Shown piece by piece: positions 20,686 through 28,872 of a stretch of 64,000 nucleotides of DNA (positions are counted from its first letter, which is position 1; each line of letters opens with the position of its first letter). The translations under genes were made by a program, and so were the position numbers. The notes beneath the pieces were generated by a model. That model was not told the origin of the DNA, ran no database searches, and saw only the letters and a program-made list of their open reading frames with translations. Source of the DNA: CAYLLN01 sp964384375 (GTDB lineage Bacteria; Planctomycetota; Planctomycetia; Pirellulales; Pirellulaceae); NCBI GenBank assembly GCA_964384375.1, contig CAYLLN010000003.1, positions 62,001 through 126,000 on the forward strand, in the 5' to 3' direction.

Positions 20686-21784
20686 CGCTGCAAACCAACT
20701 CGAACTGCACGTTTTTGGTGGCGCAAAGGGCGAGTCGCTGATCCTGCGCCTTCCCAACGACCGCTGGGGAGTTATCGATTGTTACGCAAGCGACCTTGCA
20801 AACGTCGATAGTAATGCTGCTGCGAAATTCCTGAAATCGCAAAATGTAACTGAAATCGAGTTTCTCTGCCTGACTCACCCTCATGCCGATCACTACTTGG
20901 GCATGAGTCAGTTGCTTGATCATTTCAAGGTAGCGCATTTTTGGCAACCCGCAGCAATGTCGAAGGAGAAGTTGCGGTACATTCTCATGAGATCCGGCGC
21001 CGAGGAAGCCGTAAAGTCTGGTTCCAACAACTTAACAGTTGCCCAAAGAGAATTCGAGAACATTCTTCGTCGTGTCGCAACGCTTAAGAGTGCCAAAACT
21101 CTGCGCCATAAGCCTTGTCTCTCGAATGCCACTACATATCCCAGTCCGTTTAGTAGTGGAAGCAGTGTAAAGATCACAGTAGTTGCACCATGTGGACAAG
21201 ATATAGACCGATATGAGCAGGATTTAGAAAAACTGCTTGATACCCAAGGTCGGTTGCGAGGGAGAATTCCTCCTTCCCTCCACAATGGGATTTCAATTGG
21301 CTTGCTGGTGACTTTTGGTCGAACCCGTTTGATGCTTGGGGGAGACGTTGAACGACCCGCTTGGGAAAACACACTTACAGAGTGGGATCATGCTGAACTG
21401 ACCGCAAACTGCGTCAAAGTCAGTCATCATGGTTCTCCCACTGGCTATTGCGATGGACTTTGGGCAAAGCTTGCGGCAAATGGAAAGCCAATTGCCATAG
21501 TGACGAGTTTTCGGCAACATCGACTACCACGGGGAGAATCGCTCGCACACATTCGGCCGTTCGTCAGTTCGCTATTTACAACTCGGCTAGATGCGATTCA
21601 CCCAAGCGAACTACCGATTCCGCTAAGTCCAAATGCACCCGTAAGAAGCCGGCAAGCGATTGCACGAACTTTCAACGCTCAACCTCAAGAAGACGACGGT
21701 ACGTTCGGACGTTGTTCATTTGTTTTCGACGACAACGGAAACTGCGTTTCGATGTCATTTCATAATGGTGCCGGTGAGATTTAG
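20675..21784 (+). CDS. ComEC/Rec2-like metallo-beta-lactamase-fold hydrolase
   Basis: GTG 20675 is preferred over TTG 20660, and either overlaps the previous gene. The protein has about 369 residues. Metal-binding motifs of the metallo-beta-lactamase fold are present: THPHADH (67-73), LMLGGDVE and SHHGSPTG, as in the hydrolase domain of ComEC/Rec2. The membrane competence domains are absent, so it is a stand-alone soluble hydrolase. Such proteins may cut nucleic acid or a phosphodiester, but the substrate is unknown. Stand-alone ComEC-like hydrolases are often found with unknown genes in accessory loci. It is the third gene of the low-GC cassette (19185-21784); composition and overlap argue for joint transfer. 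Confidence 0.85.
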   Translation: MTTNAANQLELHVFGGAKGESLILRLPNDRWGVIDCYASDLANVDSNAAAKFLKSQNVTEIEFLCLTHPHADHYLGMSQLLDHFKVAHFWQPAAMSKEKLRYILMRSGAEEAVKSGSNNLTVAQREFENILRRVATLKSAKTLRHKPCLSNATTYPSPFSSGSSVKITVVAPCGQDIDRYEQDLEKLLDTQGRLRGRIPPSLHNGISIGLLVTFGRTRLMLGGDVERPAWENTLTEWDHAELTANCVKVSHHGSPTGYCDGLWAKLAANGKPIAIVTSFRQHRLPRGESLAHIRPFVSSLFTTRLDAIHPSELPIPLSPNAPVRSRQAIARTFNAQPQEDDGTFGRCSFVFDDNGNCVSMSFHNGAGEI

Positions 21785-21851
21785 ATTGCTCGTCGACTCC
21801 CTGACAAAGATTTGGCGTGTCTCGGATATGTTTAGCGAAAGGGGTTTCAAC

Positions 21852-22187
21852 TCAAACTTTCTCTTCCAACTTGACCGCCACCCGCCGCGACTTGATCCAA
21901 TCGACGAACTTGAACGCTGCCCACCCCAGCATCGCAACGAGCACAAACAGCGGCGGAGCGAGGAAAATGGCCATTGCTACGGCAAGCGGATCGTAGCCGG
22001 GTGGTGGATCGTGGCTATGAGCCTCGAAGTACATGGCTCCGGCTGCACAACTGATGCCGCCCGTGATAATGACGGCAACCGGCGTGAGCAGGAGGAGAAC
22101 AACCAGTCCGACGCCCCGTTTGACGACTTTCGTGGTCGTTAGCGGGTCCGGAACTTGCGGCGGCGTGTAGGGGTTGGGATCGGACAT
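21852..22187 (-). CDS. Small membrane protein of unknown function
   Basis: The 111-residue product starts at ATG 22187. It begins with a Pro-rich cytoplasmic stretch (MSDPNPYTPPQVPDPL), common among small planctomycete membrane proteins, and has two transmembrane helices (GVGLVVLLLLTPVAVIITGG and an AMAIFLAPPLFVLVAMLGW segment) and a basic tail. No family was recognised. The gene converges with the low-GC cassette. A two-hairpin palindrome lies just upstream of its start. Confidence 0.65.
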   Translation of the reverse strand: MSDPNPYTPPQVPDPLTTTKVVKRGVGLVVLLLLTPVAVIITGGISCAAGAMYFEAHSHDPPPGYDPLAVAMAIFLAPPLFVLVAMLGWAAFKFVDWIKSRRVAVKLEEKV

Positions 22188-22195
22188 TTTGATTT

Positions 22196-22280
22196 TGGCG
22201 AGCGGGGTGCGTCAGCACCCCGATGGTTCCGCATCACCAAGGATCAATGCCATCGGGAGGCTTACGCCTCCCGCTCGCCA
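22196..22280. repeat. Composite nested palindrome with two inner hairpins
   Basis: The outer arms TGGCGAGCG (22196-22204) and CGCTCGCCA (22272-22280) are exact complements. Inside are two hairpins: CGGGGTGC-GTCA-GCACCCCG (22203-22222) and CGGGAGGC-TTAC-GCCTCCCG (22254-22273). The unit lies between two divergent genes, so it could affect both promoters, or it could be a mobile palindromic element with two units in opposite orientation. Confidence 0.7.
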
Positions 22281-22340
22281 TCACTTCACGCGGCCAATGT
22301 ACCATGTAGGAGTACGCAGACCCCAGTTTGGAGCCCAACG

Positions 22341-23120
22341 ATGAAATCAACCATTCCTTTCGCCTTCCTCCTGCTCATGGCCGCCATGTCCACCGCCCGC
22401 GCCGACGAGGCCGATCACCGCGACCGCTTCACCGAGCACACGCTCCTTTCCACCTCGGGGCACAAGCTCCCCTATCGGCAGCTCGCGCCAGCCAAGGTTG
22501 AGGCCGGCAAGAAGTATCCACTCGTGATCTTCCTGCACGGGGCAGGCGAGCGCGGCAGCGACAACAAGAAACAGCTCGTTCACGGAATGAACGATTTCGC
22601 CACCGATGCGATCATGGCCAAGTACCCGGCGTTCGTCGTCGCGCCGCAGTGTGCCGACGAAAAGAAGTGGGTCGAGGTCGATTGGACGCTCGACTCGCAC
22701 ACGACTCCCGAGCAGCCGAGCGACGGACTGGCCGCGACGTTCGAACTGATCGACTTCCTGCAGAAGACGCAGCCGATCGACGCCAACCGGATCTACATCA
22801 CCGGCCTCTCGATGGGGGGTTACGGCACATGGGACGCGATCTCGCGGCGACCCGAGCTATTTGCCGCGGCTGCCCCGATCTGCGGCGGCGGCGATCCGGC
22901 CATGGCGAAGCAAATTCAGTTTGTGCCGCTCTGGGTCTTTCATGGCGACAAGGACGAAGCAGTCAAAGTGAACCGCTCTCGCGAAATGGTGAAGGCGATC
23001 AAGGACGTGGGGACCGAGGTGAAGTACACCGAGTACAAAGGGGTCGGACACGATAGCTGGACCCAGACGTACAAAGACCCGGCGTTTTACGAATGGCTGT
23101 TTGCTCAGCGGAAGAAGTAG
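22341..23120 (+). CDS. Exported alpha/beta-hydrolase (esterase/dienelactone hydrolase-like)
   Basis: ATG 22341 gives a signal peptide (MKSTIPFAFLLLMAAMSTARA) and 259 residues. The nucleophile elbow GLSMGG places Ser157 as the catalytic residue; Asp in HGDKDE and His in GVGHDSW complete the triad. An oxyanion segment FLHGAGERG is present. The pattern fits the phospholipase/carboxylesterase or prolyl-oligopeptidase-like esterases that are exported in planctomycetes, where they often act on polysaccharide esters. The exact substrate is unknown. Confidence 0.85.
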   Translation: MKSTIPFAFLLLMAAMSTARADEADHRDRFTEHTLLSTSGHKLPYRQLAPAKVEAGKKYPLVIFLHGAGERGSDNKKQLVHGMNDFATDAIMAKYPAFVVAPQCADEKKWVEVDWTLDSHTTPEQPSDGLAATFELIDFLQKTQPIDANRIYITGLSMGGYGTWDAISRRPELFAAAAPICGGGDPAMAKQIQFVPLWVFHGDKDEAVKVNRSREMVKAIKDVGTEVKYTEYKGVGHDSWTQTYKDPAFYEWLFAQRKK

Positions 23121-23134
23121 CCAGAGCATGAATG

Positions 23135-23206
23135 CCCAATGACCAAGCACCAATGACCAGTTCCGCAGGCATCCCATTGGTCATTGGGATTTGGACATTG
23201 GTCATT
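23135..23206. repeat. Inverted repeats of AATGACCAA type
   Basis: CCCAATGACCAA (23135-23146) is an exact complement of TTGGTCATTGGG (23177-23188). A second pair, CCAATGACCAG (23150-23160) and CATTGGTCATT (23196-23206), is imperfect. The element fills most of the gap between the esterase and prenyltransferase genes. Confidence 0.6.
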
Positions 23207-23249
23207 TGCACGGGCGTGAATCCAAGGCAGTGCCTGCGGTTAATCGAAC

Positions 23250-24161
23250 ATGTTCCGCACCATCCGCCACCTTCTGGAGATGATCCGCTTCAGCCACACG
23301 CTGTTTGCGCTCCCGTTCGCGCTGTTAGCGGCGATCATGGCCTGGACGACGCCGGCCAATGGTGACGGCCCGCCTCCCTTCCGGTGGCAACACCTGCTCG
23401 GCATCCTGATCTGCATGGTCGGTGCTCGCAGCGCCGCAATGGCCTTCAACCGGCTGGCCGACCGGCGGATCGACGGTGAAAATCCCCGGACAAAGATGCG
23501 GCACTTGCCGGCCGGGACGCTATCGCTCGCCAGCGTGATCGCCTTCACGCTCGCCTCGTCGCTGATCTTCATCGCGGGAACACTGCTCTTCCTGCCCAAC
23601 TGGCTGCCGCTCGCGCTGGCCGTGCCAGTGCTGCTGTTCCTCATGGGCTATAGCTACGCCAAGCGGTTCACGTCGCTGGCACATTTCTGGCTCGGCACGG
23701 CGCTGATGCTCGCGCCGGTGTCGGCTTGGATCGCCATTCGCGGCGAAGTCCTGCTCGCTAGTCCCGCCGACATCGTTCCCGCTCTCATGCTTGGCGCCGC
23801 CGTGCTGGCGTGGGTTTCCGGATTCGACATCATTTATGCCTGCCAGGATGCCGACTTTGATCGTCAGGCCAAATTACGCAGTGTGCCGGCAACGCTCGGA
23901 GTGGCAGGCGCATTGCGGCTGGCAGCCGCGTGCCACCTGGCGACGCTCGTCTTGCTCGCCGCATTGCCGTTCGTTTGCCCGCAGGTTTCGCTCGGCTGGA
24001 TTTACGGCGCGGGAGTGGCCGCGGTGGCGATGCTCCTCGTCTATGAACACGCTCTCGTCCGCCCGAGCGACTTGACGCGCGTCAATGCTGCGTTCTTCAA
24101 TGTAAATGTCATCATCAGCATCGGTCTCTTGGTCGTCGGCGCGATCGACCTATGGACCTGA
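23250..24161 (+). CDS. UbiA-family prenyltransferase, probably MqnP-type
   Basis: This integral membrane enzyme attaches a polyprenyl chain to an aromatic quinone precursor. The two Asp-rich prenyl-diphosphate motifs are present: NRLADRRID (67-75) and DIIYACQDADFD (193-204). Several hydrophobic helices fill the 303 residues, which is normal for the family. Because an aminofutalosine synthase gene (mqnE) lies at 28873 and no ubiquinone genes are seen, a role in futalosine-pathway menaquinone synthesis is likely, but sequence alone cannot separate UbiA, MenA and MqnP. Confidence 0.87.
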   Translation: MFRTIRHLLEMIRFSHTLFALPFALLAAIMAWTTPANGDGPPPFRWQHLLGILICMVGARSAAMAFNRLADRRIDGENPRTKMRHLPAGTLSLASVIAFTLASSLIFIAGTLLFLPNWLPLALAVPVLLFLMGYSYAKRFTSLAHFWLGTALMLAPVSAWIAIRGEVLLASPADIVPALMLGAAVLAWVSGFDIIYACQDADFDRQAKLRSVPATLGVAGALRLAAACHLATLVLLAALPFVCPQVSLGWIYGAGVAAVAMLLVYEHALVRPSDLTRVNAAFFNVNVIISIGLLVVGAIDLWT

Positions 24162-24187
24162 CCTCTCCCGTTTGCACGGACGCCTGT

Positions 24188-25276
24188 ATGCGAAAACTGC
24201 TCGTCCTTCTCTCGTCGGTCGCGGTCGCCGGCTGCTTTCAAGCACCGCCGCCACCCCCACCACCACCACCAACAACGACTGTCACGGCGGTGCCGATCGC
24301 GCCGACCACCCCGCAGGCGACTCCGCAAGTTCCCAGCACAGCCCACGCCACGCCGGACCTCGAACGAATGGCGCCAGCTTCTAGCGGCCTGCGCGATGCG
24401 GCGGCCAAATATCTGAAGAAGAACGCTGAGGGCATTTGGGGACGCGACGAATTGGCGGCCACAGAACTCGAAAAGCTCGAGGCGGTTGATCGCGATCAAT
24501 TGCTTCCGCTCTTAGCTGACGAGCAAGTCGAGGTGCGGCGCGGAGCAGCCTACTTCCTACTCGACGGCTTCCATCCGAACGTTGCTCCCGAGGTCGCCGC
24601 TTACACCAAACTCTTGTCCGATCCCGATCCGACGATTCGTGGCTTCGCGCTGGAGGCGGCCAAGCAGATGCAGCCGGCCGATCAAGCGAAGGCCGCGCCG
24701 CAACTGGCCGAGATGCTCGACCCGGTGAAGGAAGCGAAAGCCGACAATCGAGCGGCAATCATCCGCCTGCTGGCCAAGCTCACGACGGATGCTTCGCCGG
24801 CTGCCGACAAGATTGCCGCTAGTGCCAAGGTCGATCCCGATCCGAACGTGCGGAAGGCGGCCCTCGTCGCCATCGTGCAGGTGGCCGCGCCGCCCGACGC
24901 GGTGGCGGCGCTCGCCACCGGTTTGTCCGATACCGATGCCGGCGTGCGACTCGTTGCGGCCGCCCGTCTGCGGCAACTGGGGATCATCGCGTCGCCGGCC
25001 TCGAAGAAGCTTGTTGCGGCGCTGGGCGACAACGACGAACGTGTCGCCAATGCGGCTGCCGAGGCACTCGTCAAGGTTGGAGCCACGGCCGTCGAACCCC
25101 TTGTCGAACAACTTTCAAGCGAGAACGTTGTCGCTCGCAAGCTCGCCCTTGCGTGTCTCGCCAAGATCGGCAAGGACGCAGCGTCGGCCGCCCCGGCGAT
25201 CGAGAAGCTCTTGCAGGATGCCGATCCGCAAACGCGGGAACTCGCAGCCGCGGCCTTGGCGCGAATCAAACAGTAG
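24188..25276 (+). CDS. HEAT-repeat lipoprotein
   Basis: ATG 24188 is preferred over ATG 24152 because it gives a lipoprotein signal (MRKLLVLLSSVAVAGC). A run of prolines follows (about ten), then Thr/Pro-rich linker, then about seven HEAT/PBS-lyase-type repeats (for example DPNVRKAALVAIVQVAAPPD and DNDERVANAAAEALVKVGAT) to the end of the 362 residues. Such repeats bind proteins and have no enzyme activity. The start follows 26 bases after the prenyltransferase stop, so cotranscription is likely. Confidence 0.8.
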   Translation: MRKLLVLLSSVAVAGCFQAPPPPPPPPPTTTVTAVPIAPTTPQATPQVPSTAHATPDLERMAPASSGLRDAAAKYLKKNAEGIWGRDELAATELEKLEAVDRDQLLPLLADEQVEVRRGAAYFLLDGFHPNVAPEVAAYTKLLSDPDPTIRGFALEAAKQMQPADQAKAAPQLAEMLDPVKEAKADNRAAIIRLLAKLTTDASPAADKIAASAKVDPDPNVRKAALVAIVQVAAPPDAVAALATGLSDTDAGVRLVAAARLRQLGIIASPASKKLVAALGDNDERVANAAAEALVKVGATAVEPLVEQLSSENVVARKLALACLAKIGKDAASAAPAIEKLLQDADPQTRELAAAALARIKQ

Positions 25277-25341
25277 GGTGCATGAGCACCGCGAAATGCA
25301 CCGGCTACGATGGTGTGTTTCGCTTCGCTCACACACCCTAC
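25273..25341. repeat. Palindromic element bounded by GTAGGGTG and CACCCTAC
   Basis: GTAGGGTG (25273-25280, overlapping the end of the HEAT gene) and CACCCTAC (25334-25341) are exact complements; GTAG and CTAC ends match REPIN layout. An inner GGTGTGT / ACACACC pair is also present. It is the first of three palindromes in a row before metK. Confidence 0.6.
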
Positions 25342-25364
25342 GGGACTGACTCGCGAGGCTCACA

Positions 25365-25386
25365 CCGGGAGCAATTTTGCTCCCGG
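25365..25386. repeat. CCGGGAGCAA palindrome, copy 1
   Basis: CCGGGAGCAA (25365-25374) and TTGCTCCCGG (25377-25386) are exact complements with a two-base loop, followed by CTAAGAA. The same unit occurs at 34717-34742, with a variant at 57392-57417. Confidence 0.7.
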
Positions 25387-25413
25387 CTAAGAACACAGAA
25401 TGCGTCAACGAAT

Positions 25414-25438
25414 GTCCCGCCGGGCCGGCGGGACCTAC
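25414..25438. repeat. REP-like palindrome ending CTAC, next to metK stop
   Basis: GTCCCGCC (25414-25421) pairs with GGCGGGAC (25427-25434) and the element ends in CTAC (25435-25438), directly next to the metK stop codon. It is the same family as the element after fusA, in opposite orientation, and may act as a 3' stabiliser or terminator of metK. Confidence 0.7.
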
Positions 25439-26602
25439 CTATCGCGCCGCCAGCGCTTCCGTCCCAGCCGCTTCGGCCAGCTTTGCCGCGCGGTCGGTCT
25501 TCTCCCAGGTGAACTCCGGCTCGCTTCGGCCAAAGTGCCCGCCGGCTGCCGTCTTGCGGAAGATCGGGCGGCGCAGGTCCAAATGCTGAATGATTCCTCG
25601 CGGCGTGAGCGGGAAGAATTCGCGGATGAGCGAGCAGATTTGCTCGTCGTCCACGCGGCCCGTCCCCTGCGTATCGACGCACACGCTCACCGGCTCGGCA
25701 ACGCCGATCGCGTAGGCAAGCTGCACTTCGCAGCGCTCGGCCAATCCAGCGGCGACGACGTTCTTCGCCACATAGCGGGCCATGTATGCCGCGCTCCGAT
25801 CGACCTTGGTCGGGTCCTTGCCGCTGAACGCGCCGCCACCATGCCGACCCCAACCGCCGTAGGTATCGACGATGATCTTCCGCCCAGTCAGGCCGGTGTC
25901 GCCGTGCGGACCGCCGACGATGAACTGGCCGGTCGGGTTGATGTGCCATTTGATGCCGCCGGACGAGAGATCCTCGGGCAGTTCTCCCTTCACCAGATTC
26001 TTCACGAACTTGTGAATTTCGTCCTGGCTGACCGTGGGTGCGTGCTGCGTGCTGACGACGACCGCGTCGATCCGTACGGGTCGGTTGCCATCGTATTCGA
26101 CGGTCACTTGGCTCTTGCTGTCGGGGCGGAGCCACGCGACCTCACCCTTTTGCCTGGCATCGGTCAGCCGGTTGATGATCCGGTGCGACAGGGCGATCGG
26201 CAGCGGCATCAGTTCGGGCGTGTCGTTGCAGGCGTAGCCGAACATCAGCCCCTGGTCGCCGGCGCCGTCGCGATCGACCCCCATGGCAATGTCCGGGCTT
26301 TGGCTATGCAGCCGCATGTCGAGCTTGCAGGTGTCGGCCGAGAAGCCGATATCGTCGTGCGTGTAGCCGACCTCGCGAATGACCTGGCGGGCGACCTTCT
26401 CGTAATCGACCTTGGCCTTCGTGGTGATCTCGCCGGCCAGGCAGCAGAAGTCGGTCGTCACCAGCGTCTCGCAAGCGACGCGGCTCATCGGGTCCTGAGC
26501 GAGCAGAGCGTCCAAAATGCCGTCGGAAATCTGGTCGGCCAGCTTGTCGGGGTGACCCATGCTGACCGATTCACTGGTGAACAAAAACTTGCCCTCTGAC
26601 AC
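25439..26602 (-). CDS. metK: S-adenosylmethionine synthetase
   Basis: GTG 26602 is the chosen start: GGAGGA lies upstream and the product then begins SEGKFLFTSESVSMGHPDKL, the normal family N-terminus; the longer frame is not needed. The enzyme makes S-adenosylmethionine from methionine and ATP in the cytoplasm. Signatures are GHPDKLADQISDGILD, DRDGAGDQGLMFGYA and the P-loop-like GGAFSGKDPTKVDRSAAY. Its 387 residues match the usual length. No SAM riboswitch could be recognised upstream. It supplies the methyl and radical SAM enzymes of the cell, including MqnE nearby. Confidence 0.95.
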   Translation of the reverse strand: MSEGKFLFTSESVSMGHPDKLADQISDGILDALLAQDPMSRVACETLVTTDFCCLAGEITTKAKVDYEKVARQVIREVGYTHDDIGFSADTCKLDMRLHSQSPDIAMGVDRDGAGDQGLMFGYACNDTPELMPLPIALSHRIINRLTDARQKGEVAWLRPDSKSQVTVEYDGNRPVRIDAVVVSTQHAPTVSQDEIHKFVKNLVKGELPEDLSSGGIKWHINPTGQFIVGGPHGDTGLTGRKIIVDTYGGWGRHGGGAFSGKDPTKVDRSAAYMARYVAKNVVAAGLAERCEVQLAYAIGVAEPVSVCVDTQGTGRVDDEQICSLIREFFPLTPRGIIQHLDLRRPIFRKTAAGGHFGRSEPEFTWEKTDRAAKLAEAAGTEALAAR

Positions 26603-26728
26603 GGGTCGAATCCTCCGGCAAAACGACGAAAAACCCCGCGGCTCGTGCGCGGGCAAACGGGGATTATAGATTGCCGCCGGGCGGGAGGGCTAGGGGCAAG
26701 CGGCGATCGCTCCAGCCGTTGCCAAGCT

Positions 26729-28546
26729 TCATTCGCCCCCGGCGAGGCACACGCGATTGCGGCCGGACTGTTTGGCTCGCAAGAGAGCTTGATCGGCTAG
26801 GGCAATTAGCGTCTCGCAGTTGGAGGGGTCGGTCGTCGCACTGCCGGTGAGCGAGGCAACACCCAGGCTGGCTGTTACGGCAATCGATGCGGGGCCCGCG
26901 CTTGCCGGCCGCCGCGCGATATGGACGCGAATCTGTTCGGCCAGCAGGGCAGCCTGGTCGATATCCGTGCCGGAGCAAAACACAACGAATTCCTCGCCGC
27001 CCAGACGGCCGCAAAGATAGCCGCCCGCGGATTGCGCCAGGGCCTGTCCAACCAAGCGGAGGACTTCGTCCCCTGCCGCATGCCCATATTGATCGTTGAC
27101 GCGCTTGAAATGATCGACGTCGATCATGATGCAGCTCACCGGCCAGCCGGCCGCAATACACGTCTCCCACGCCTCGTGACAGTGCGCCAGCACCGTTCGC
27201 CGATTTCGCAGCCCGGTCAGCACGTCGTAGGAGGCCAACCGCTCTAGTTCATCGTTCAGCTTGCGGAGCGTCGCCTCGGCCTCCCTGCGCTCAGTGATAT
27301 CGACCGTGCTGCCCAGATAGCCGGTGATTTGGCCAGCGGCGTTTCGCAAAGGGACCGCCGAACCAATCACCCATACGACGCCCCCTGCCCGATGCCGGTA
27401 GCGGTACTCGAGCGAAAACTCGCGTCCCCACGACGCGCATTCCTGCCAGATCACGGAGACGTGTTCGCGGTCCTCTTCGTGAATCGCTTGGACCCAACCA
27501 TTCCCCAAGGATTCTTGCGCCGTGTAGCCAGTCATCTGGCACCAGCGATCGTTCACGAACAGGCACGCACCTTGGGCATCGGTTTCATAGACGCCAACCG
27601 CCGCTTCCGTTGCCAGCGTGCGGAATCGCTGCTCGCTGGCGCGCAACTGCAACTCCGCTTGCTTCCGCCGAGTGACGTCGGCGGCAATTCCCAGGTAGCC
27701 CGTGATCTGGCCTTGCTGGTCGCGCACGGACGTCACCACGAGATTCACCGCAATGTGACTTCCATCCTTGCGAACGTATGTCCATTCGCGTTCTTCGTGC
27801 CCCCCCTGGCGGGCAAATTCGACAAAAACGGCAAACCCATTGATTTCGCGGCCGAACTTCTCGCTGAGCACGCGCCCGCGCTCCTCTACCTCACTAGCCA
27901 GATGAATCCTTTCCGGCGTGAAACGGCCGACCATCTCGGCTGCCGAATATCCCAGCATTCGCTCGGCTCCCGCGTTGAATACGGTAATGAGCCCGCGCGG
28001 GTCGGTCGCGATGATCGACACCTGCGTGGCGGCGTCGAGCACCGCCTTGCGCTGGTGATTGGCGACTTCGAGGGCCTGCTCGCTCTGTTTCCGCTGGCTG
28101 ATGTCCGTGATTTGCGCGACGTAATAGCACGTCGTCCGCGTCGAGTCATGCACGGCAGCGAGCGTCAGATGCGCCCAGACTTCGCCGCCCGCTTGATGGA
28201 GGTAGCGCTGCTCGCGCTGGCAACCGCCGCTTCCTTCCGGCAAGAGGTGGCCCAGCCGCACTTCGTCCAGGTCGGCCGGATGGGTCAACGCCTGGTGAGT
28301 CGTGGCAAGCAGTTCCTCTTCGCCATAACCGAGCAGCCGGCATAGCGCCGCATTGACCCGCAGGAATCGCCCATCCACATCGAGCACCGCCATTCCCGTC
28401 CCGGCCTGCTCAAACGCCTGCCGATACGGATCCAAATGGGCCGGCAACGATCCCGGCGGCGCCCCCGCCAACCCGCGAAAGACGGCGCCAGCATCGGCAT
28501 TCGTCTCCGCAGGAGCATACAAATCGCGGGTGTCCGGGTAACCCAT
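26729..28546 (-). CDS. Diguanylate cyclase with three PAS domains
   Basis: The 605-residue protein makes c-di-GMP from GTP. The active-site motif GGEEF lies near residue 516-520 in a GGDEF domain (about 430-600). Three PAS domains precede it (about 40-160, 165-290 and 295-420), each ending with a PAC-like segment (YYVAQITDISQRK, YLGIAADVTRRK, YLGSTVDITERR). There is no obvious membrane segment, so it is a cytoplasmic sensor; the PAS ligand is unknown. An inhibitory RxxD site five residues before GGEEF is not seen, so product inhibition may be absent. It stands alone and is divergent from mqnE. Confidence 0.92.
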   Translation of the reverse strand: MGYPDTRDLYAPAETNADAGAVFRGLAGAPPGSLPAHLDPYRQAFEQAGTGMAVLDVDGRFLRVNAALCRLLGYGEEELLATTHQALTHPADLDEVRLGHLLPEGSGGCQREQRYLHQAGGEVWAHLTLAAVHDSTRTTCYYVAQITDISQRKQSEQALEVANHQRKAVLDAATQVSIIATDPRGLITVFNAGAERMLGYSAAEMVGRFTPERIHLASEVEERGRVLSEKFGREINGFAVFVEFARQGGHEEREWTYVRKDGSHIAVNLVVTSVRDQQGQITGYLGIAADVTRRKQAELQLRASEQRFRTLATEAAVGVYETDAQGACLFVNDRWCQMTGYTAQESLGNGWVQAIHEEDREHVSVIWQECASWGREFSLEYRYRHRAGGVVWVIGSAVPLRNAAGQITGYLGSTVDITERREAEATLRKLNDELERLASYDVLTGLRNRRTVLAHCHEAWETCIAAGWPVSCIMIDVDHFKRVNDQYGHAAGDEVLRLVGQALAQSAGGYLCGRLGGEEFVVFCSGTDIDQAALLAEQIRVHIARRPASAGPASIAVTASLGVASLTGSATTDPSNCETLIALADQALLRAKQSGRNRVCLAGGE

Positions 28547-28872
28547 AAAGCTTCATTGATCAACAATTCGATGGCAACTCACTTTGCATCGACGACGGTC
28601 AGCATCGAAAGGCAGGCAAACCAGTCAATTTGTCGGATGCTGGCACATAACCCGTGTTTCACTGTGCCGCTCGGGTCATCGACCACCGTCGGCGCGAGGG
28701 GGGCTTCGCTTCGTGACTGCTATAGATTCAGTCCCGACACTGCATGGACAGGCGGTTACGCCGCCCCTAGATTCACGGTTGGAATCGCGGGGACTGGACC
28801 TGCACGGCCCCCCTCGATGTCGTGATTTCCGTCCAGCCAAATGAAGCGTGACCAGCCGTCACACCCGATGAC
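28547..28872. other. Intergenic region between diguanylate cyclase and mqnE
   Basis: These 326 bases separate two divergent genes and should contain both promoters. No gene, clear palindrome or RNA structure was recognised. Confidence 0.5.

Noticed and set aside
23135..23206. CRISPR-like repeat of AATGACCAA words
   Set aside because: The copies are inverted, short and without regular spacers, so it is a palindromic element, not a CRISPR array.
25400..26599. Plus-strand open frame antisense to metK
   Set aside because: metK is unmistakable on the minus strand, so this frame is a shadow.
26603..26728. SAM riboswitch before metK
   Set aside because: The region upstream of the GTG start shows no recognisable SAM riboswitch core; the short gap is ordinary.
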